A DNA stretch of 43,748 nt from NCBI GenBank assembly GCA_900550925.1, contig URTU01000008.1, positions 1 through 43,748 on the forward strand. Direction: 5' to 3'. A model generated the notes under the pieces. The model was not told where the DNA came from, ran no database searches, and worked only from the letters and a program-made list of their open reading frames with translations. Shown piece after piece: positions 1 to 8,164 of this stretch. How positions within the stretch are numbered: the stretch's first letter is position 1; every line of letters starts with the position of its first letter. Position numbers and translations under genes: made by a program. Source of the stretch: an uncultured Alistipes sp. GTDB lineage: Bacteria > Bacteroidota > Bacteroidia > Bacteroidales > Rikenellaceae.

Positions 1-238
1 TTTGTATATAGCTGCCGATGAGTGTCATAGACGCAGTCAACTCACCTTTTGCAACGTATGGAGAACTGACCGGGACGGATTTGTCCGGAGCCGTCAGAAG
101 TGAATATGAAATCAGAACTGAATATGAAATCCGGCCCGCAAATCCATTCGAACGTTTTGGTCGGAATAAGAGTGCTGCCGTCAGTTGAATAACCTTCATT
201 CGGACATCCGGACCAGCATGCACAAGTTTACGGTCAGG
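1..238. other. Intergenic or gene-edge stretch without a convincing gene
   Basis: I see no supported gene here. One forward frame is open from base 2 to a TGA at 104-106 and could be the last 34 codons of a gene entering from the left, but nothing in it is recognisable. The region holds a 13-bp direct repeat (101-113 and 119-131) and then leads into the 3' end of the dehydrogenase on the other strand. Confidence 0.4.
101..131. repeat. Short tandem direct repeat, 13-bp identical core, 18-bp period
   Basis: The sequence TGAATATGAAATC occurs at 101-113 and again at 119-131. The two copies are separated by 5 bases, giving an 18-bp period. It lies between the dehydrogenase stop and the window edge, and no function is evident. 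Confidence 0.7.
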
Positions 239-1246
239 TTATCGACCGGCGTTGAGCGACACCTCGTTGACCAGAGCCGTGCCCTCGTCGAACGCCCTGA
301 GGTTGTCGAGGGTCGTGCGGGCGATATTCTCCAGAGCCTCGCGGGTAAAGAATGCCTGATGCGATGTCACGATAACGTTGTTGAACGAGAGTACTCGCGC
401 CAGAACATCGTCATCCATAACGCGGTCCGACGTGTCCTCATAGAAATAGCCGGCCTCCTCCTCGTAGACATCGAGAGCGGCCGACCCCACTTTCTTGGAC
501 TTCAGACCTTCGATCAGCGCCTCGGTGTGGATCAGCTGGCCGCGGCCCGTATTTATTATCATCACCCCGGGCTTCATCCGGTCGATTGCCGCGGCATCGA
601 TCATGTAGCGGGTCTGGTCGGTCAGCGGGCAATGCAGCGATATTATGTCCGAACGCTGGTAGAGTTCGTCGAGCGTGACATATCCGATTCCCTCCTTCTT
701 TGCGAAATCCATATCCGGATAGAGGTCGTATGCCAGCACGTTCATCCCGAACCCGCGCAGGATATGTATCAATACCTTTGCAATGCGGCCCGTACCGATG
801 ATGCCGGCCGTCTTGCCGTACATGTCGAACCCCAACAGCCCGTGCAGCGAGAAATTCCCGTCACGCGTGCGCCATACGGCCCGGTGGATGCGGCGGTTCA
901 GGGTCAGCATCAGCGCCACGGTATATTCCGCCACCGCATGCGGCGAGTAGGCCGGTACGCGTACCACCTTGATTCCGTATTCTGCAGCCGCCCGCAGGTC
1001 GACATTGTTGTAGCCGGCGCAACGCAGCGCGATCAGTTTGATTCCCTGCCGCGAGAGAGCGCCGATCGTTTCGGCATCGGCCGTGTCGTTCACAAAGATA
1101 CATACCGCATCGGCACCGGATGCAAGCGACACGGTGCCGATATTGAGATGACTCTCCGTATATTCAATTTGAAAAGCATATTCGCCGCTGATCCTGTCGA
1201 ACGAATCGCGATCATACGGCTGCGTACCGAAAAACACTATTTTCAT
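239..1246 (-). CDS. ldhA: D-lactate dehydrogenase-like 2-hydroxyacid dehydrogenase
   Basis: An NAD-dependent D-2-hydroxyacid dehydrogenase of 335 residues, most like fermentative D-lactate dehydrogenase, which reduces pyruvate to D-lactate in the cytoplasm. Visible are the start MKIVFFGTQPYD, the Rossmann motif GTGRIA at about 151-156, the substrate arginine in NTGRGQLI (R235), the conserved glutamate near 264 and the catalytic histidine in SHQAFF (H296). SHQAFFT followed by REAL is typical of the D-LDH branch. I chose the ATG at 1246 rather than one 24 nt upstream because homologues begin with MKI. It is the last gene of an lptB-aroA-ldhA run, 54 nt after aroA. The family call is firm; the exact substrate (pyruvate or another 2-oxoacid) is inferred. 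Confidence 0.88.
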   Translation of the reverse strand: MKIVFFGTQPYDRDSFDRISGEYAFQIEYTESHLNIGTVSLASGADAVCIFVNDTADAETIGALSRQGIKLIALRCAGYNNVDLRAAAEYGIKVVRVPAYSPHAVAEYTVALMLTLNRRIHRAVWRTRDGNFSLHGLLGFDMYGKTAGIIGTGRIAKVLIHILRGFGMNVLAYDLYPDMDFAKKEGIGYVTLDELYQRSDIISLHCPLTDQTRYMIDAAAIDRMKPGVMIINTGRGQLIHTEALIEGLKSKKVGSAALDVYEEEAGYFYEDTSDRVMDDDVLARVLSFNNVIVTSHQAFFTREALENIARTTLDNLRAFDEGTALVNEVSLNAGR

Positions 1247-1300
1247 AAGATCGTTTTTTTTACGGGACACACATTCAAATACGATGCCTTTCGGGCCTTT

Positions 1301-2545
1301 TCAGCATATCAATTCGGCAAGATCCTCGAAAAACGACGGATATGACTTTGCAACGCACTCGGCCCCGCGGATCGTGATCGGGCTGTCGGCCGTCAGCGCC
1401 GCTACGGCCATCGACATGGCAATGCGATGGTCGCCGTGGCTGTCGACGCAGCAGCCGCGGATCTGCCCGCCGCGGATACGCATGATGTCGTCCTGCGAAA
1501 TGTCGACTTCGATACCCGCCTTCTCATACTCCTCGGCAATGGTCAGCGCACGGTTGCTCTCCTTGTGCAGCAGGCGCGAGGTGCCGCGGATTACGCTCGT
1601 TCCCCGGCAGTTTGCGGCCAGCGCCGCCAGTGCAGGAAACAGGTCGGGACAGTTGGTGGCGTCGAACTCGAACGCCTTCAGCTCGCGGCGGCGCACCGTA
1701 ACCGAATTTTCCGTGGAGAGGATCTCGGCTCCGGCCAGCATCAGCGCCTTGATGATGGCATAGTCGGCCTGCAGCGACAACCGGTTCAGATTGTCGACCG
1801 TCACTTCGCCGGCAACGGCCCCCGCAACCAACATCGACGCCGCACTGCTCCAGTCGCCTTCGATGTGAAACTCGACCGGAGTATAGTGTTGTCCGCCCTC
1901 GATATAGTATTCCGTATAATTTTTGTGTTCGATGGTAACCCCGAAACGGCGGGCCGTATCGATGGTCATGTCGATATATGGCAGGCTCACCGGATTCTCG
2001 ACATATACCGTCGTATCCTTTTCGACCACGGGCAGCGACAGCAGCAGTCCCGTCAGGAACTGCGAGCTGACCGAACCGTCAAGATGAACCTCGCCGCCGC
2101 GGATCGGGCCCGTAACACGTATCGGCAGATAACCGCCACCGTCCAGCACCTCGACGCCGAGTTCGCGCAACGGCTCGACCATCATCGAAATGGGGCGGTA
2201 GAGCATCGTTCCCTCGCCTTCGATGGTAATGGGAACGGAACAGAGCGATGCCAACGGCGTAAACAGCCGTGTCGAGAGTCCCGATTCGCCGACCAGAAGC
2301 CGGTCGCTTTTGGGCGCCAGGCCTCCGCGGACGGCATAGGTACTCTCGTTGATTTCGCGGATCGTACCGCCCAGAGCCGTGACGCAACGCATGGCAGAGC
2401 GGGTATCGTTGCACAATTCGAGATTCCCGATTACGGACTCCCCATCGGCGAGCAGCGACACTGCCAACGCCCGCTGGGCATAACTTTTCGAACAGGGCGG
2501 CGTGACGTGTCCCTGAACGGCTGACGGATGAATCGAACGTTCCAT
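1301..2545 (-). CDS. aroA: 3-phosphoshikimate 1-carboxyvinyltransferase (EPSP synthase), divergent subtype
   Basis: EPSP synthase transfers the enolpyruvyl group of PEP to shikimate 3-phosphate in aromatic amino acid synthesis. The 414-residue length is normal. The N-terminal K-S-x3-R signature is present (K20, S21, R25 in CSKSYAQR), as are the SVSSQF phosphate-site motif, GDWSSA, the catalytic aspartate region NCPDLFPA, and DHRIAMS near the C-terminus. The loop usually written GNAGTxxR reads GESGLSTR here (86-93), which marks a divergent subtype. The start overlaps the lptB stop by one base (TAATG), so the two are probably translationally coupled. The enzyme call is firm; substrate-loop behaviour is inference. 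Confidence 0.93.
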   Translation of the reverse strand: MERSIHPSAVQGHVTPPCSKSYAQRALAVSLLADGESVIGNLELCNDTRSAMRCVTALGGTIREINESTYAVRGGLAPKSDRLLVGESGLSTRLFTPLASLCSVPITIEGEGTMLYRPISMMVEPLRELGVEVLDGGGYLPIRVTGPIRGGEVHLDGSVSSQFLTGLLLSLPVVEKDTTVYVENPVSLPYIDMTIDTARRFGVTIEHKNYTEYYIEGGQHYTPVEFHIEGDWSSAASMLVAGAVAGEVTVDNLNRLSLQADYAIIKALMLAGAEILSTENSVTVRRRELKAFEFDATNCPDLFPALAALAANCRGTSVIRGTSRLLHKESNRALTIAEEYEKAGIEVDISQDDIMRIRGGQIRGCCVDSHGDHRIAMSMAVAALTADSPITIRGAECVAKSYPSFFEDLAELIC

Positions 2546-3282
2546 TACCTGAGTTTGAAATCTTTACCCAAATAGACTTTGCGCACCTGTTCGTCGTTGG
2601 CCAGCTCTTCGGCCGAACCGGCCTTCAGAATACGTCCCTCGAACAACAGATAGGTGCGGTCGGTGATCGAGAGTGTTTCGTGTACGTTGTGGTCAGTGAT
2701 GATCACACCGATATTCTTGTCCTTGAGCGTTCCGACGATGCTCTGGATATCCTCCACGGCGATCGGGTCGACTCCGGCGAAGGGTTCGTCCAGCAGGATG
2801 AACTTGGGGTTGATGGCCACCGCGCGGGCAATCTCCGTACGGCGCCGCTCACCGCCCGAGAGCTGTATGCCGAGGCTCTTGCGCACCTTCTGCAGGCGGA
2901 ACTCCTCGATCAGGCTTTCGGTACGCTCACGCTGGTACTCCTTGGAATATGATGTCATCTCGAGCACCGCCCGGATATTATCCTCGACGCTCAGCTTGCG
3001 GAATACCGAAGCCTCCTGCGCCAGGTATCCTACACCCATCTGGGCACGCCGGTAGACCGGTTCTGCGGTAAGTTCGACAACTCCCTGTTCTTCGGTTTCG
3101 AGATATATGTTGCCCTCGTTCGGCTTGATAAGCCCCACGATCATATAGAAAGTAGTGGTCTTTCCGGCACCGTTCGGCCCGAGCAGGCCTACTATTTCGC
3201 CCTGACGAACGTCGATCGACACGTGATCGACAACTGTACGGGTTTTGTATCTCTTGACGAGATCGGTCGTGAATAGCCTCAT
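2545..3282 (-). CDS. lptB: LPS export ABC transporter ATP-binding protein LptB
   Basis: The cytoplasmic ATPase of the LptBFGC complex, which extracts lipopolysaccharide from the inner membrane. It has 245 residues. Walker A GPNGAGKT lies at about 35-42, the ABC signature LSGGERRR follows midway, and Walker B is FILLDEPFAGVDP. The C-terminal YLGKDFKL-type tail is characteristic of LptB rather than of amino-acid importers. It is the first gene of an operon with aroA, which it overlaps by one base. A TATCTTTG box lies 20 bases upstream of its start. A LptF/LptG-family permease is encoded separately at 23518-25002. Confidence 0.93.
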   Translation of the reverse strand: MRLFTTDLVKRYKTRTVVDHVSIDVRQGEIVGLLGPNGAGKTTTFYMIVGLIKPNEGNIYLETEEQGVVELTAEPVYRRAQMGVGYLAQEASVFRKLSVEDNIRAVLEMTSYSKEYQRERTESLIEEFRLQKVRKSLGIQLSGGERRRTEIARAVAINPKFILLDEPFAGVDPIAVEDIQSIVGTLKDKNIGVIITDHNVHETLSITDRTYLLFEGRILKAGSAEELANDEQVRKVYLGKDFKLR

Positions 3283-3301
3283 TGGATTGAAAAAATTTCT
3301 A

Positions 3302-3309
3302 CAAAGATA
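3302..3309 (-). promoter_or_regulatory. Candidate Bacteroidota -7 box for the lptB operon
   Basis: TATCTTTG on the minus strand matches TAnnTTTG and lies 20 bases upstream of the lptB ATG. No good TTTG -33 partner is visible at 19-20 nt, so the support is moderate. Confidence 0.45.
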
Positions 3310-3381
3310 TTATTTTTTCCGAAAAAAGCACTATCTTTATCTCAAATTTGATTCACTGTTCATCTATTTTCGAGGCGTGTT

Positions 3382-5574
3382 ATGGCGGATGATCTACACA
3401 ACCTGCTGCATGAGAAACTAAAAGAGTATTTCGGATTCACTTCGTTCAAGGGCAATCAGGAGGCCGTTATCAAAAATGTGCTGGCGGGTAAGGATACATT
3501 CGTCCTGATGCCAACAGGCGGAGGCAAATCCCTTTGCTATCAGTTGCCGGCACTCATAATGGACGGCGTCGCAATCATAATCTCGCCGCTGATCGCCCTG
3601 ATGAAGAACCAGGTAGATTCGATGCGCACATTCTCCGCCGACTCGGGCGTAGCTCACTTCCTCAATTCGTCACTCAACAAGACCGCCGTAAACCAGGTGC
3701 GTTCAGATGTGCTCGGCGGAAAGACAAAACTGCTCTATTTCGCCCCCGAGTCGCTCACCAAGGAGGATAATGTCGAGTTTCTGCGCAAGATCAAAATCTC
3801 ATTCTACGCAATTGACGAGGCGCACTGTATCTCGGAATGGGGCCACGATTTCCGCCCCGAGTACCGCCGAATCCGCCCGATCATAAACGATATCGGGCAG
3901 GCTCCGCTCATTGCTCTTACGGCTACCGCAACGCCAAAGGTCCAGATGGACATTCAGAAAAATCTGGGAATGCTGGACGCTACCGTCTTCAAGTCGTCGT
4001 TCAACCGCCCGAATCTGTATTACGAGATACGCCCGAAGCACGAGGCCGCAAAGGAGATCATTAAATACATCAAGCAGAACGAAGGCAAATCGGGTATAAT
4101 ATATTGTCTGAGCCGAAAGAAGGTGGAGGAGCTGGCCGAACTGCTCGTGGCAAACGGCATCAAGGCCCTGCCGTACCATGCCGGTATGGATGCCGCAACC
4201 CGGGCTCACAATCAGGATGCCTTCCTCATGGAGCAGGCCGACGTTATCGTGGCTACGATCGCCTTCGGCATGGGTATCGACAAGCCCGATGTGCGTTATG
4301 TAATCCACTACGACATTCCCAAAAGCCTCGAAGGGTATTACCAGGAGACCGGCCGTGCGGGGCGTGACGGCGGTGAGGGCCGATGCATTGCATTCTACAG
4401 TTACAAGGATATTCAGAAACTCGAAAAATTCATGCAGGGCAAGCCGATTGCCGAACAGGAGATCGGCAAACTGCTGCTTCAGGAGACCGTTTCGTATGCC
4501 GAGAGTTCGATCTGCCGCCGCAAGACGCTGCTGCACTATTTCGGCGAGGAGTATACCGAAGATAATTGCGGAAATTGCGACAACTGCCTCCATCCCAAAC
4601 CCAAGATCGAGGCCAAGGCATCGACGCAGCTGATGTTGAAGACCATGCAGTTCATCGGCGACAAGTTCAAGGCCGACTATCTGATCAGCATCCTGACGGG
4701 TAAGATCACCGCCCTGAACAAAAGCTACGGGCACAACACCTGCGAATGGTTCGGCGCCGGGAGCGATCACGACGGGAAATATTGGGGTGCTGTCATCCGG
4801 CAGGCCCTCATTCTCGGTCTGATAGACAAGAATATTGAAAACTACGGTCTGTTGGCTATCAATGACAAGGGCCGGTCGTATATCAATCTGCCGTTCCCGA
4901 TCTACATAACCCTCGACCATGACTACGACGAGGAGGAGAAGGAGATCGAGGCTGCCGTTCCGGCCGGCCGCGGCGGCGTGGCCGACGAAGAGTTGTTCTC
5001 CATGTTGAAGGACCTGCGCCGGAAGGTGGCCAAGAAGCATAATCTGCCTCCGTTTGTAATCTTCCAGGACCCGTCGCTCGAGGACATGTCGATACAGTAT
5101 CCCGTCACGCTCGAGGAGATGCAGAATATCACCGGCGTCGGGGTAGGCAAGGCCCGGAAGTTCGGACAGGAGTTCATCGACCTGATCAAGCGCTATGTCG
5201 ACGAGAAGGAGATAATCCGTCCGCAGGACATGGTGGTCAAGAGTGTCGGCAGCAAGAGCGGAAACAAGATATTCATTATACAGTCGATCGACCGCAAGAT
5301 GGATTTCGAGGATATCGCACGAGCCAAGGATCTCGAATTCGACGAACTGCTGACCGAAATCGAAGGTATCGTAAATTCGGGAACCAAGCTCAATATCAGC
5401 TACTACATCAGCGAATTCATGGATGAGGACAAGGCCGACGAGATATATGAATATTTCAAGGAGGATGCCGAAAGCGACTCGATCGACGAGGCGTTGAACG
5501 AATTGGGCCCCGATTTCACGGAGGAGGAGGTCCGGCTGGTACGCATCAAGTTCATCTGCGAACAGGGCAACTGA
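3382..5574 (+). CDS. recQ: ATP-dependent DNA helicase RecQ
   Basis: A 3'-5' superfamily 2 DNA helicase that acts in recombination and replication-fork repair. It has 730 residues. Walker A is PTGGGKS at about 44-50, the DEAH box with the RecQ-specific aromatic loop follows at 145 onward (DEAHCISEWGHDFRP), and motif VI is QETGRAGRDG. A zinc-binding cysteine cluster (CRRKTLLHYF and CGNCDNC) leads into the winged-helix RQC region, and an HRDC domain (ITGVGVGKARKFG) follows. The extra C-terminal stretch of about 120 residues is the helix-turn-helix tail seen on long RecQ proteins. It is transcribed alone and divergently from lptB; its promoter is unclear. Confidence 0.95.
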   Translation: MADDLHNLLHEKLKEYFGFTSFKGNQEAVIKNVLAGKDTFVLMPTGGGKSLCYQLPALIMDGVAIIISPLIALMKNQVDSMRTFSADSGVAHFLNSSLNKTAVNQVRSDVLGGKTKLLYFAPESLTKEDNVEFLRKIKISFYAIDEAHCISEWGHDFRPEYRRIRPIINDIGQAPLIALTATATPKVQMDIQKNLGMLDATVFKSSFNRPNLYYEIRPKHEAAKEIIKYIKQNEGKSGIIYCLSRKKVEELAELLVANGIKALPYHAGMDAATRAHNQDAFLMEQADVIVATIAFGMGIDKPDVRYVIHYDIPKSLEGYYQETGRAGRDGGEGRCIAFYSYKDIQKLEKFMQGKPIAEQEIGKLLLQETVSYAESSICRRKTLLHYFGEEYTEDNCGNCDNCLHPKPKIEAKASTQLMLKTMQFIGDKFKADYLISILTGKITALNKSYGHNTCEWFGAGSDHDGKYWGAVIRQALILGLIDKNIENYGLLAINDKGRSYINLPFPIYITLDHDYDEEEKEIEAAVPAGRGGVADEELFSMLKDLRRKVAKKHNLPPFVIFQDPSLEDMSIQYPVTLEEMQNITGVGVGKARKFGQEFIDLIKRYVDEKEIIRPQDMVVKSVGSKSGNKIFIIQSIDRKMDFEDIARAKDLEFDELLTEIEGIVNSGTKLNISYYISEFMDEDKADEIYEYFKEDAESDSIDEALNELGPDFTEEEVRLVRIKFICEQGN

Positions 5575-5695
5575 TCACGTCCTAAATCCTGCAATGTCTC
5601 TTATCTGTCGTACACCACGCATGTACAGCGGGGTGGGGCAGGTGTATGTTGTTAGCTCTCTTCGAAAAACCGATCCTGCAGTCAATGTTTTGGCA

Positions 5696-5730
5696 TTTGT
5701 TTTTGCAAGGATGAAATATGCATATATTTG
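5696..5730 (+). promoter_or_regulatory. Candidate Bacteroidota promoter for the TlpA-like lipoprotein
   Basis: A perfect TATATTTG lies at 5723-5730. Two TTTG elements are upstream (5696-5699 and 5702-5705), but the spacings of 23 and 17 are not the usual 19-20. The box sits 26 bases before the ATG at 5757. Confidence 0.5.
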
Positions 5731-5756
5731 CTATATGGACTATTTAATATCATGAT

Positions 5757-7040
5757 ATGAAAACGATTGCTCCCCTCCGACAAACGATCTCAGGTGCCCG
5801 GAAAGCTCTGAAATCATCTCGAACCGCCATGTTTTTGGCAGTCGCCGCTGCTTTTGCGGCCGTTTCGTGCGGCCACTCCGACATGCGAACCGTGAAGGTC
5901 TCGGGGCGGGGGCTGGACTTCTATCCCGACAGTGCGCGGATGATCGTCCTCCCGTATGGCGCCGACTTCCGCTTCGACCAACCAGCAGCAAGTGCGTATA
6001 TTGTCGACGGAGCCTTCGAACTGTCGTTCCGGGATTCGATCACGCGCCTCTATGAACTTGTAGTCGAGGATGATATACGCAAGGGTGCATTCCAGGCCTA
6101 TACTTTCTTTTCGGACGGCAAACCGCTGCGTTTCACCTTCCGACGGCAATTCGAGTCCACGCGGGTCGATGTCTCGGGAAGTGCCGACAATGAGGAGTTA
6201 TATCTTTACCTTAACCACTGGGCGAATATCTATGAACCGATTGACAGCATTAGGTACGGGATCAATAGCTGGCTCAAAGAGAAATATGGCGAGGGCGGTT
6301 TCCCCGAAGAGGGCTCAGATGACTATCGCTGGCTGCGCAAGGAGTCTGAGCGTGTGTCGGCCCTGTACGACCACGTATTCGAGGCGGCCGATTATGAAGG
6401 CTGGTTGAATGACCGGATTCGCAGCCATCCGACGCTTGCAGGACTTTTCGAAGTTTCGAAGGCCTTGGAGCGCGAGGTGCGTATGGCCAGGAGCGATGCC
6501 AGCTATACCATAGACACGGCATGGCTGAACCTCTACAACAGTTACCGCGACCGTTTCCCTGACAGCTGGCTGGTACAACGTACCGATGGGCTGTTGGCCG
6601 CAGTAGAGCGGTTGGCTCCCGGGGCACCGTTCCCCGACTTCACGGCACCGTCGCTCGACGGAGAGCGCTATCGGCTCGGGAAGCTGATCGAGGGGAAGAT
6701 CGCCGTGCTGGACTGCTGGGCTTCGTGGTGCGGACCGTGCCGGCGGCACTCCATCGAACTGATTCCGATCTATGAACAGTACCGCGAACGCGGTTTCACG
6801 GTGGTTGGTGTGGCCCGCGAGTACGACGATCTCGACGATATGCGTCTTGCAATCGAAAAGGATGGCTATCCCTGGATACAGCTCTATGACCTCGACGGTG
6901 CGGAAGGCATATGGGACCTTTACGGGCTTTCGTTGGCCGGCGGAGGAATCTTCCTGATCGACCGCGAGGGTAGGATCGTCGAAAAGATCTCCGATGTGGA
7001 GCAGGTGCGCCGTTACCTCGAAGAACAACTGGGCGAATAG
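5757..7040 (+). CDS. TlpA/AhpC-type thioredoxin-fold lipoprotein with N-terminal DUF4369-like domain
   Basis: A 427-residue predicted lipoprotein, probably a periplasm-facing thiol-disulfide oxidoreductase. A basic N-region and hydrophobic stretch end in a lipobox at AVSC (C38). A beta-rich domain at about 45-135 resembles DUF4369, then comes a helical linker, then a TlpA-like thioredoxin domain from about 290 with the active site WCGPC (C325 and C328). This layout is common in Bacteroidota and is usually assigned to disulfide or resilience functions; the substrate is unknown. I kept the ATG at 5757 because a start at 5829 would remove all positive charge from the signal peptide. It is monocistronic: 182 bases separate it from recQ and 258 from rsmA. 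Confidence 0.82.
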   Translation: MKTIAPLRQTISGARKALKSSRTAMFLAVAAAFAAVSCGHSDMRTVKVSGRGLDFYPDSARMIVLPYGADFRFDQPAASAYIVDGAFELSFRDSITRLYELVVEDDIRKGAFQAYTFFSDGKPLRFTFRRQFESTRVDVSGSADNEELYLYLNHWANIYEPIDSIRYGINSWLKEKYGEGGFPEEGSDDYRWLRKESERVSALYDHVFEAADYEGWLNDRIRSHPTLAGLFEVSKALEREVRMARSDASYTIDTAWLNLYNSYRDRFPDSWLVQRTDGLLAAVERLAPGAPFPDFTAPSLDGERYRLGKLIEGKIAVLDCWASWCGPCRRHSIELIPIYEQYRERGFTVVGVAREYDDLDDMRLAIEKDGYPWIQLYDLDGAEGIWDLYGLSLAGGGIFLIDREGRIVEKISDVEQVRRYLEEQLGE

Positions 7041-7132
7041 CACAAGCCTGCGGAGGCGATGAGTGATGACCGCCGCCAGAAATTGGCTGTCCGGCGTATG
7101 TGATGAGTTCCGCGCCTGATCGGCGGCCGGTC

Positions 7133-7200
7133 AGTAGAGTGAAAGGCAGCAATAATCTGCAGCCACCGGCAATAGAGCGAAAGACAACAATAGTCTGCAG
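7133..7200. repeat. Imperfect direct repeat, two 30-bp units with 38-bp period
   Basis: Units at 7133-7162 and 7171-7200 match at 25 of 30 positions. They share TAGAG, GAAAG and TCTGCAG cores. All five differences are transitions. The repeat lies in the 258-bp gap upstream of the rsmA promoter, and its function is unknown. Confidence 0.7.
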
Positions 7201-7260
7201 TTGGGATGGTGGAACAGGTGGAGACGGTAACCGGCGGTCGGAGAGCCCCGCAAGGCCGTG

Positions 7261-7291
7261 TTGCATCGTCGTCTCTTTTTTCATATCTTTG
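7261..7291 (+). promoter_or_regulatory. Bacteroidota promoter for rsmA, very close to the start codon
   Basis: TTGC at 7261-7264 is followed after 19 nt by TATCTTTG at 7284-7291. Only seven bases separate the box from the rsmA ATG at 7299, so a transcript from it would have almost no leader. Confidence 0.65.
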
Positions 7292-7298
7292 CAGCCGT

Positions 7299-8099
7299 AT
7301 GACGGAAGTTAGAGCAAAAAAAGCCCTTGGTCAGCATTTTCTGACCGATCTGAACATCGCACGCAAGATCTGCATGTCGTTGTCGGGCGGCGACGTGGAC
7401 AATCCCGTACCGGTACTCGAAGTTGGATGCGGCATGGGGGTGCTGACGCAGTTCCTGCTCGGACGCCGCGACATCACGACGTGGGGCGTGGAGATCGACC
7501 ACGAAAGCATCGCATACCTGCACAACCACTATCCCGATTTTGCACCGCGCCTGATCGAAGGCGATTTCCTCAAGATGGATCTAAAAGAGGTATTCCCCGA
7601 CGGCCTGCGGCTGATTGGCAACTTCCCGTACAACATCTCGTCGCAGATATTTTTCAAACTGCTCGAAAACCGCGACATGATCCCCGAATGCGTGGGGATG
7701 GTGCAGCGCGAGGTCGCCGTGCGCATAGCCGAGAAGCCCGGGTCGAAAGAGTACGGCATCCTGAGTGTGCTGCTGCAGGCTTGGTACGACATCGAGTATC
7801 TCTTCACGGTCAACGAAAGCGTCTTCAACCCGCCTCCGAAGGTCAAAAGCGCCGTGATACGCCTGCGTCGGAACAGTGTCAGGGAGTTGCAGTGCGACGA
7901 ACGCCTCTTCGTACAGGTCGTCAAGGCCGCCTTCGGACAACGGCGCAAGATGTTGCGCAATGCCCTGCGGTCGGCATTCGGCGCATTCGGAGGTGCCGAA
8001 CACCGCTTCTTCTCCGAACGCGCCGAACGGCTGTCGGTGGGGGATTTCGTGGAGCTCACCCGCTGGGTAGCCGAACACCGCACAGCCAATCATCGCTAA
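7299..8099 (+). CDS. rsmA: 16S rRNA (adenine1518-N6/adenine1519-N6)-dimethyltransferase RsmA/KsgA
   Basis: This enzyme dimethylates two adjacent adenines in helix 45 of 16S rRNA during small-subunit maturation. The protein has 266 residues from MTEVRAKKALGQHF, which is the family's standard beginning. The SAM-binding motif is LEVGCGMGVLT (40-50) and the catalytic motif is NFPYNISS (about 107-114). The C-terminal region FGQRRKML is the usual rRNA-contact helix. An in-frame ATG at 7206 would add 31 unrelated residues and precede the promoter, so I rejected it. No close operon partner follows; the hemerythrin gene has its own promoter. Confidence 0.95.
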   Translation: MTEVRAKKALGQHFLTDLNIARKICMSLSGGDVDNPVPVLEVGCGMGVLTQFLLGRRDITTWGVEIDHESIAYLHNHYPDFAPRLIEGDFLKMDLKEVFPDGLRLIGNFPYNISSQIFFKLLENRDMIPECVGMVQREVAVRIAEKPGSKEYGILSVLLQAWYDIEYLFTVNESVFNPPPKVKSAVIRLRRNSVRELQCDERLFVQVVKAAFGQRRKMLRNALRSAFGAFGGAEHRFFSERAERLSVGDFVELTRWVAEHRTANHR

Positions 8100-8118
8100 A
8101 TACCTAAAAGTAGGTATT
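8099..8118. promoter_or_regulatory. NarL-like 8-bp palindrome upstream of the hemerythrin/regulator operon
   Basis: The arms AATACCTA and TAGGTATT flank the four bases AAAG, forming an inverted repeat that starts at the last base of the rsmA stop codon. Read as heptamers it is TACCTAA-AA-GTAGGTA, close to the 7-2-7 inverted arrangement of TACYYMT bound by NarL/FixJ-type regulators. It sits where the -33 element of the downstream promoter would be, as expected for an activator site. That the co-encoded regulator binds it is inference. Confidence 0.6.
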
Positions 8119-8139
8119 CTTCATTTCTCACGGACTGTC

Positions 8140-8147
8140 TAACTTTG
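8140..8147 (+). promoter_or_regulatory. -7 box for the hemerythrin/regulator operon
   Basis: TAACTTTG fits TAnnTTTG and lies 17 bases upstream of the first ATG at 8165. No TTTG is found at the -33 position; the palindrome at 8099-8118 occupies that spot, suggesting activator-dependent transcription. Confidence 0.6.
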
Positions 8148-8164
8148 CAACTGACAATCAAGCT

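Noticed and set aside
185..1345. A 386-codon open frame on the plus strand opposite the dehydrogenase.
   Set aside because: It is a shadow of the clear D-lactate dehydrogenase gene; the composition is unlike a real protein.
5691..5707. A second sigma-54-like element (TGGCA and TTGCA) upstream of the TlpA-like lipoprotein.
   Set aside because: Eleven bases separate GG and GC instead of the required ten, and a TATATTTG box is a better promoter there.
7133..7200. A CRISPR-like repeat pair.
   Set aside because: There are only two imperfect units with an 8-bp gap and no cas genes.
7206..7298. An extended start of rsmA.
   Set aside because: The extra 31 residues are not found in the family and the promoter lies inside the stretch.
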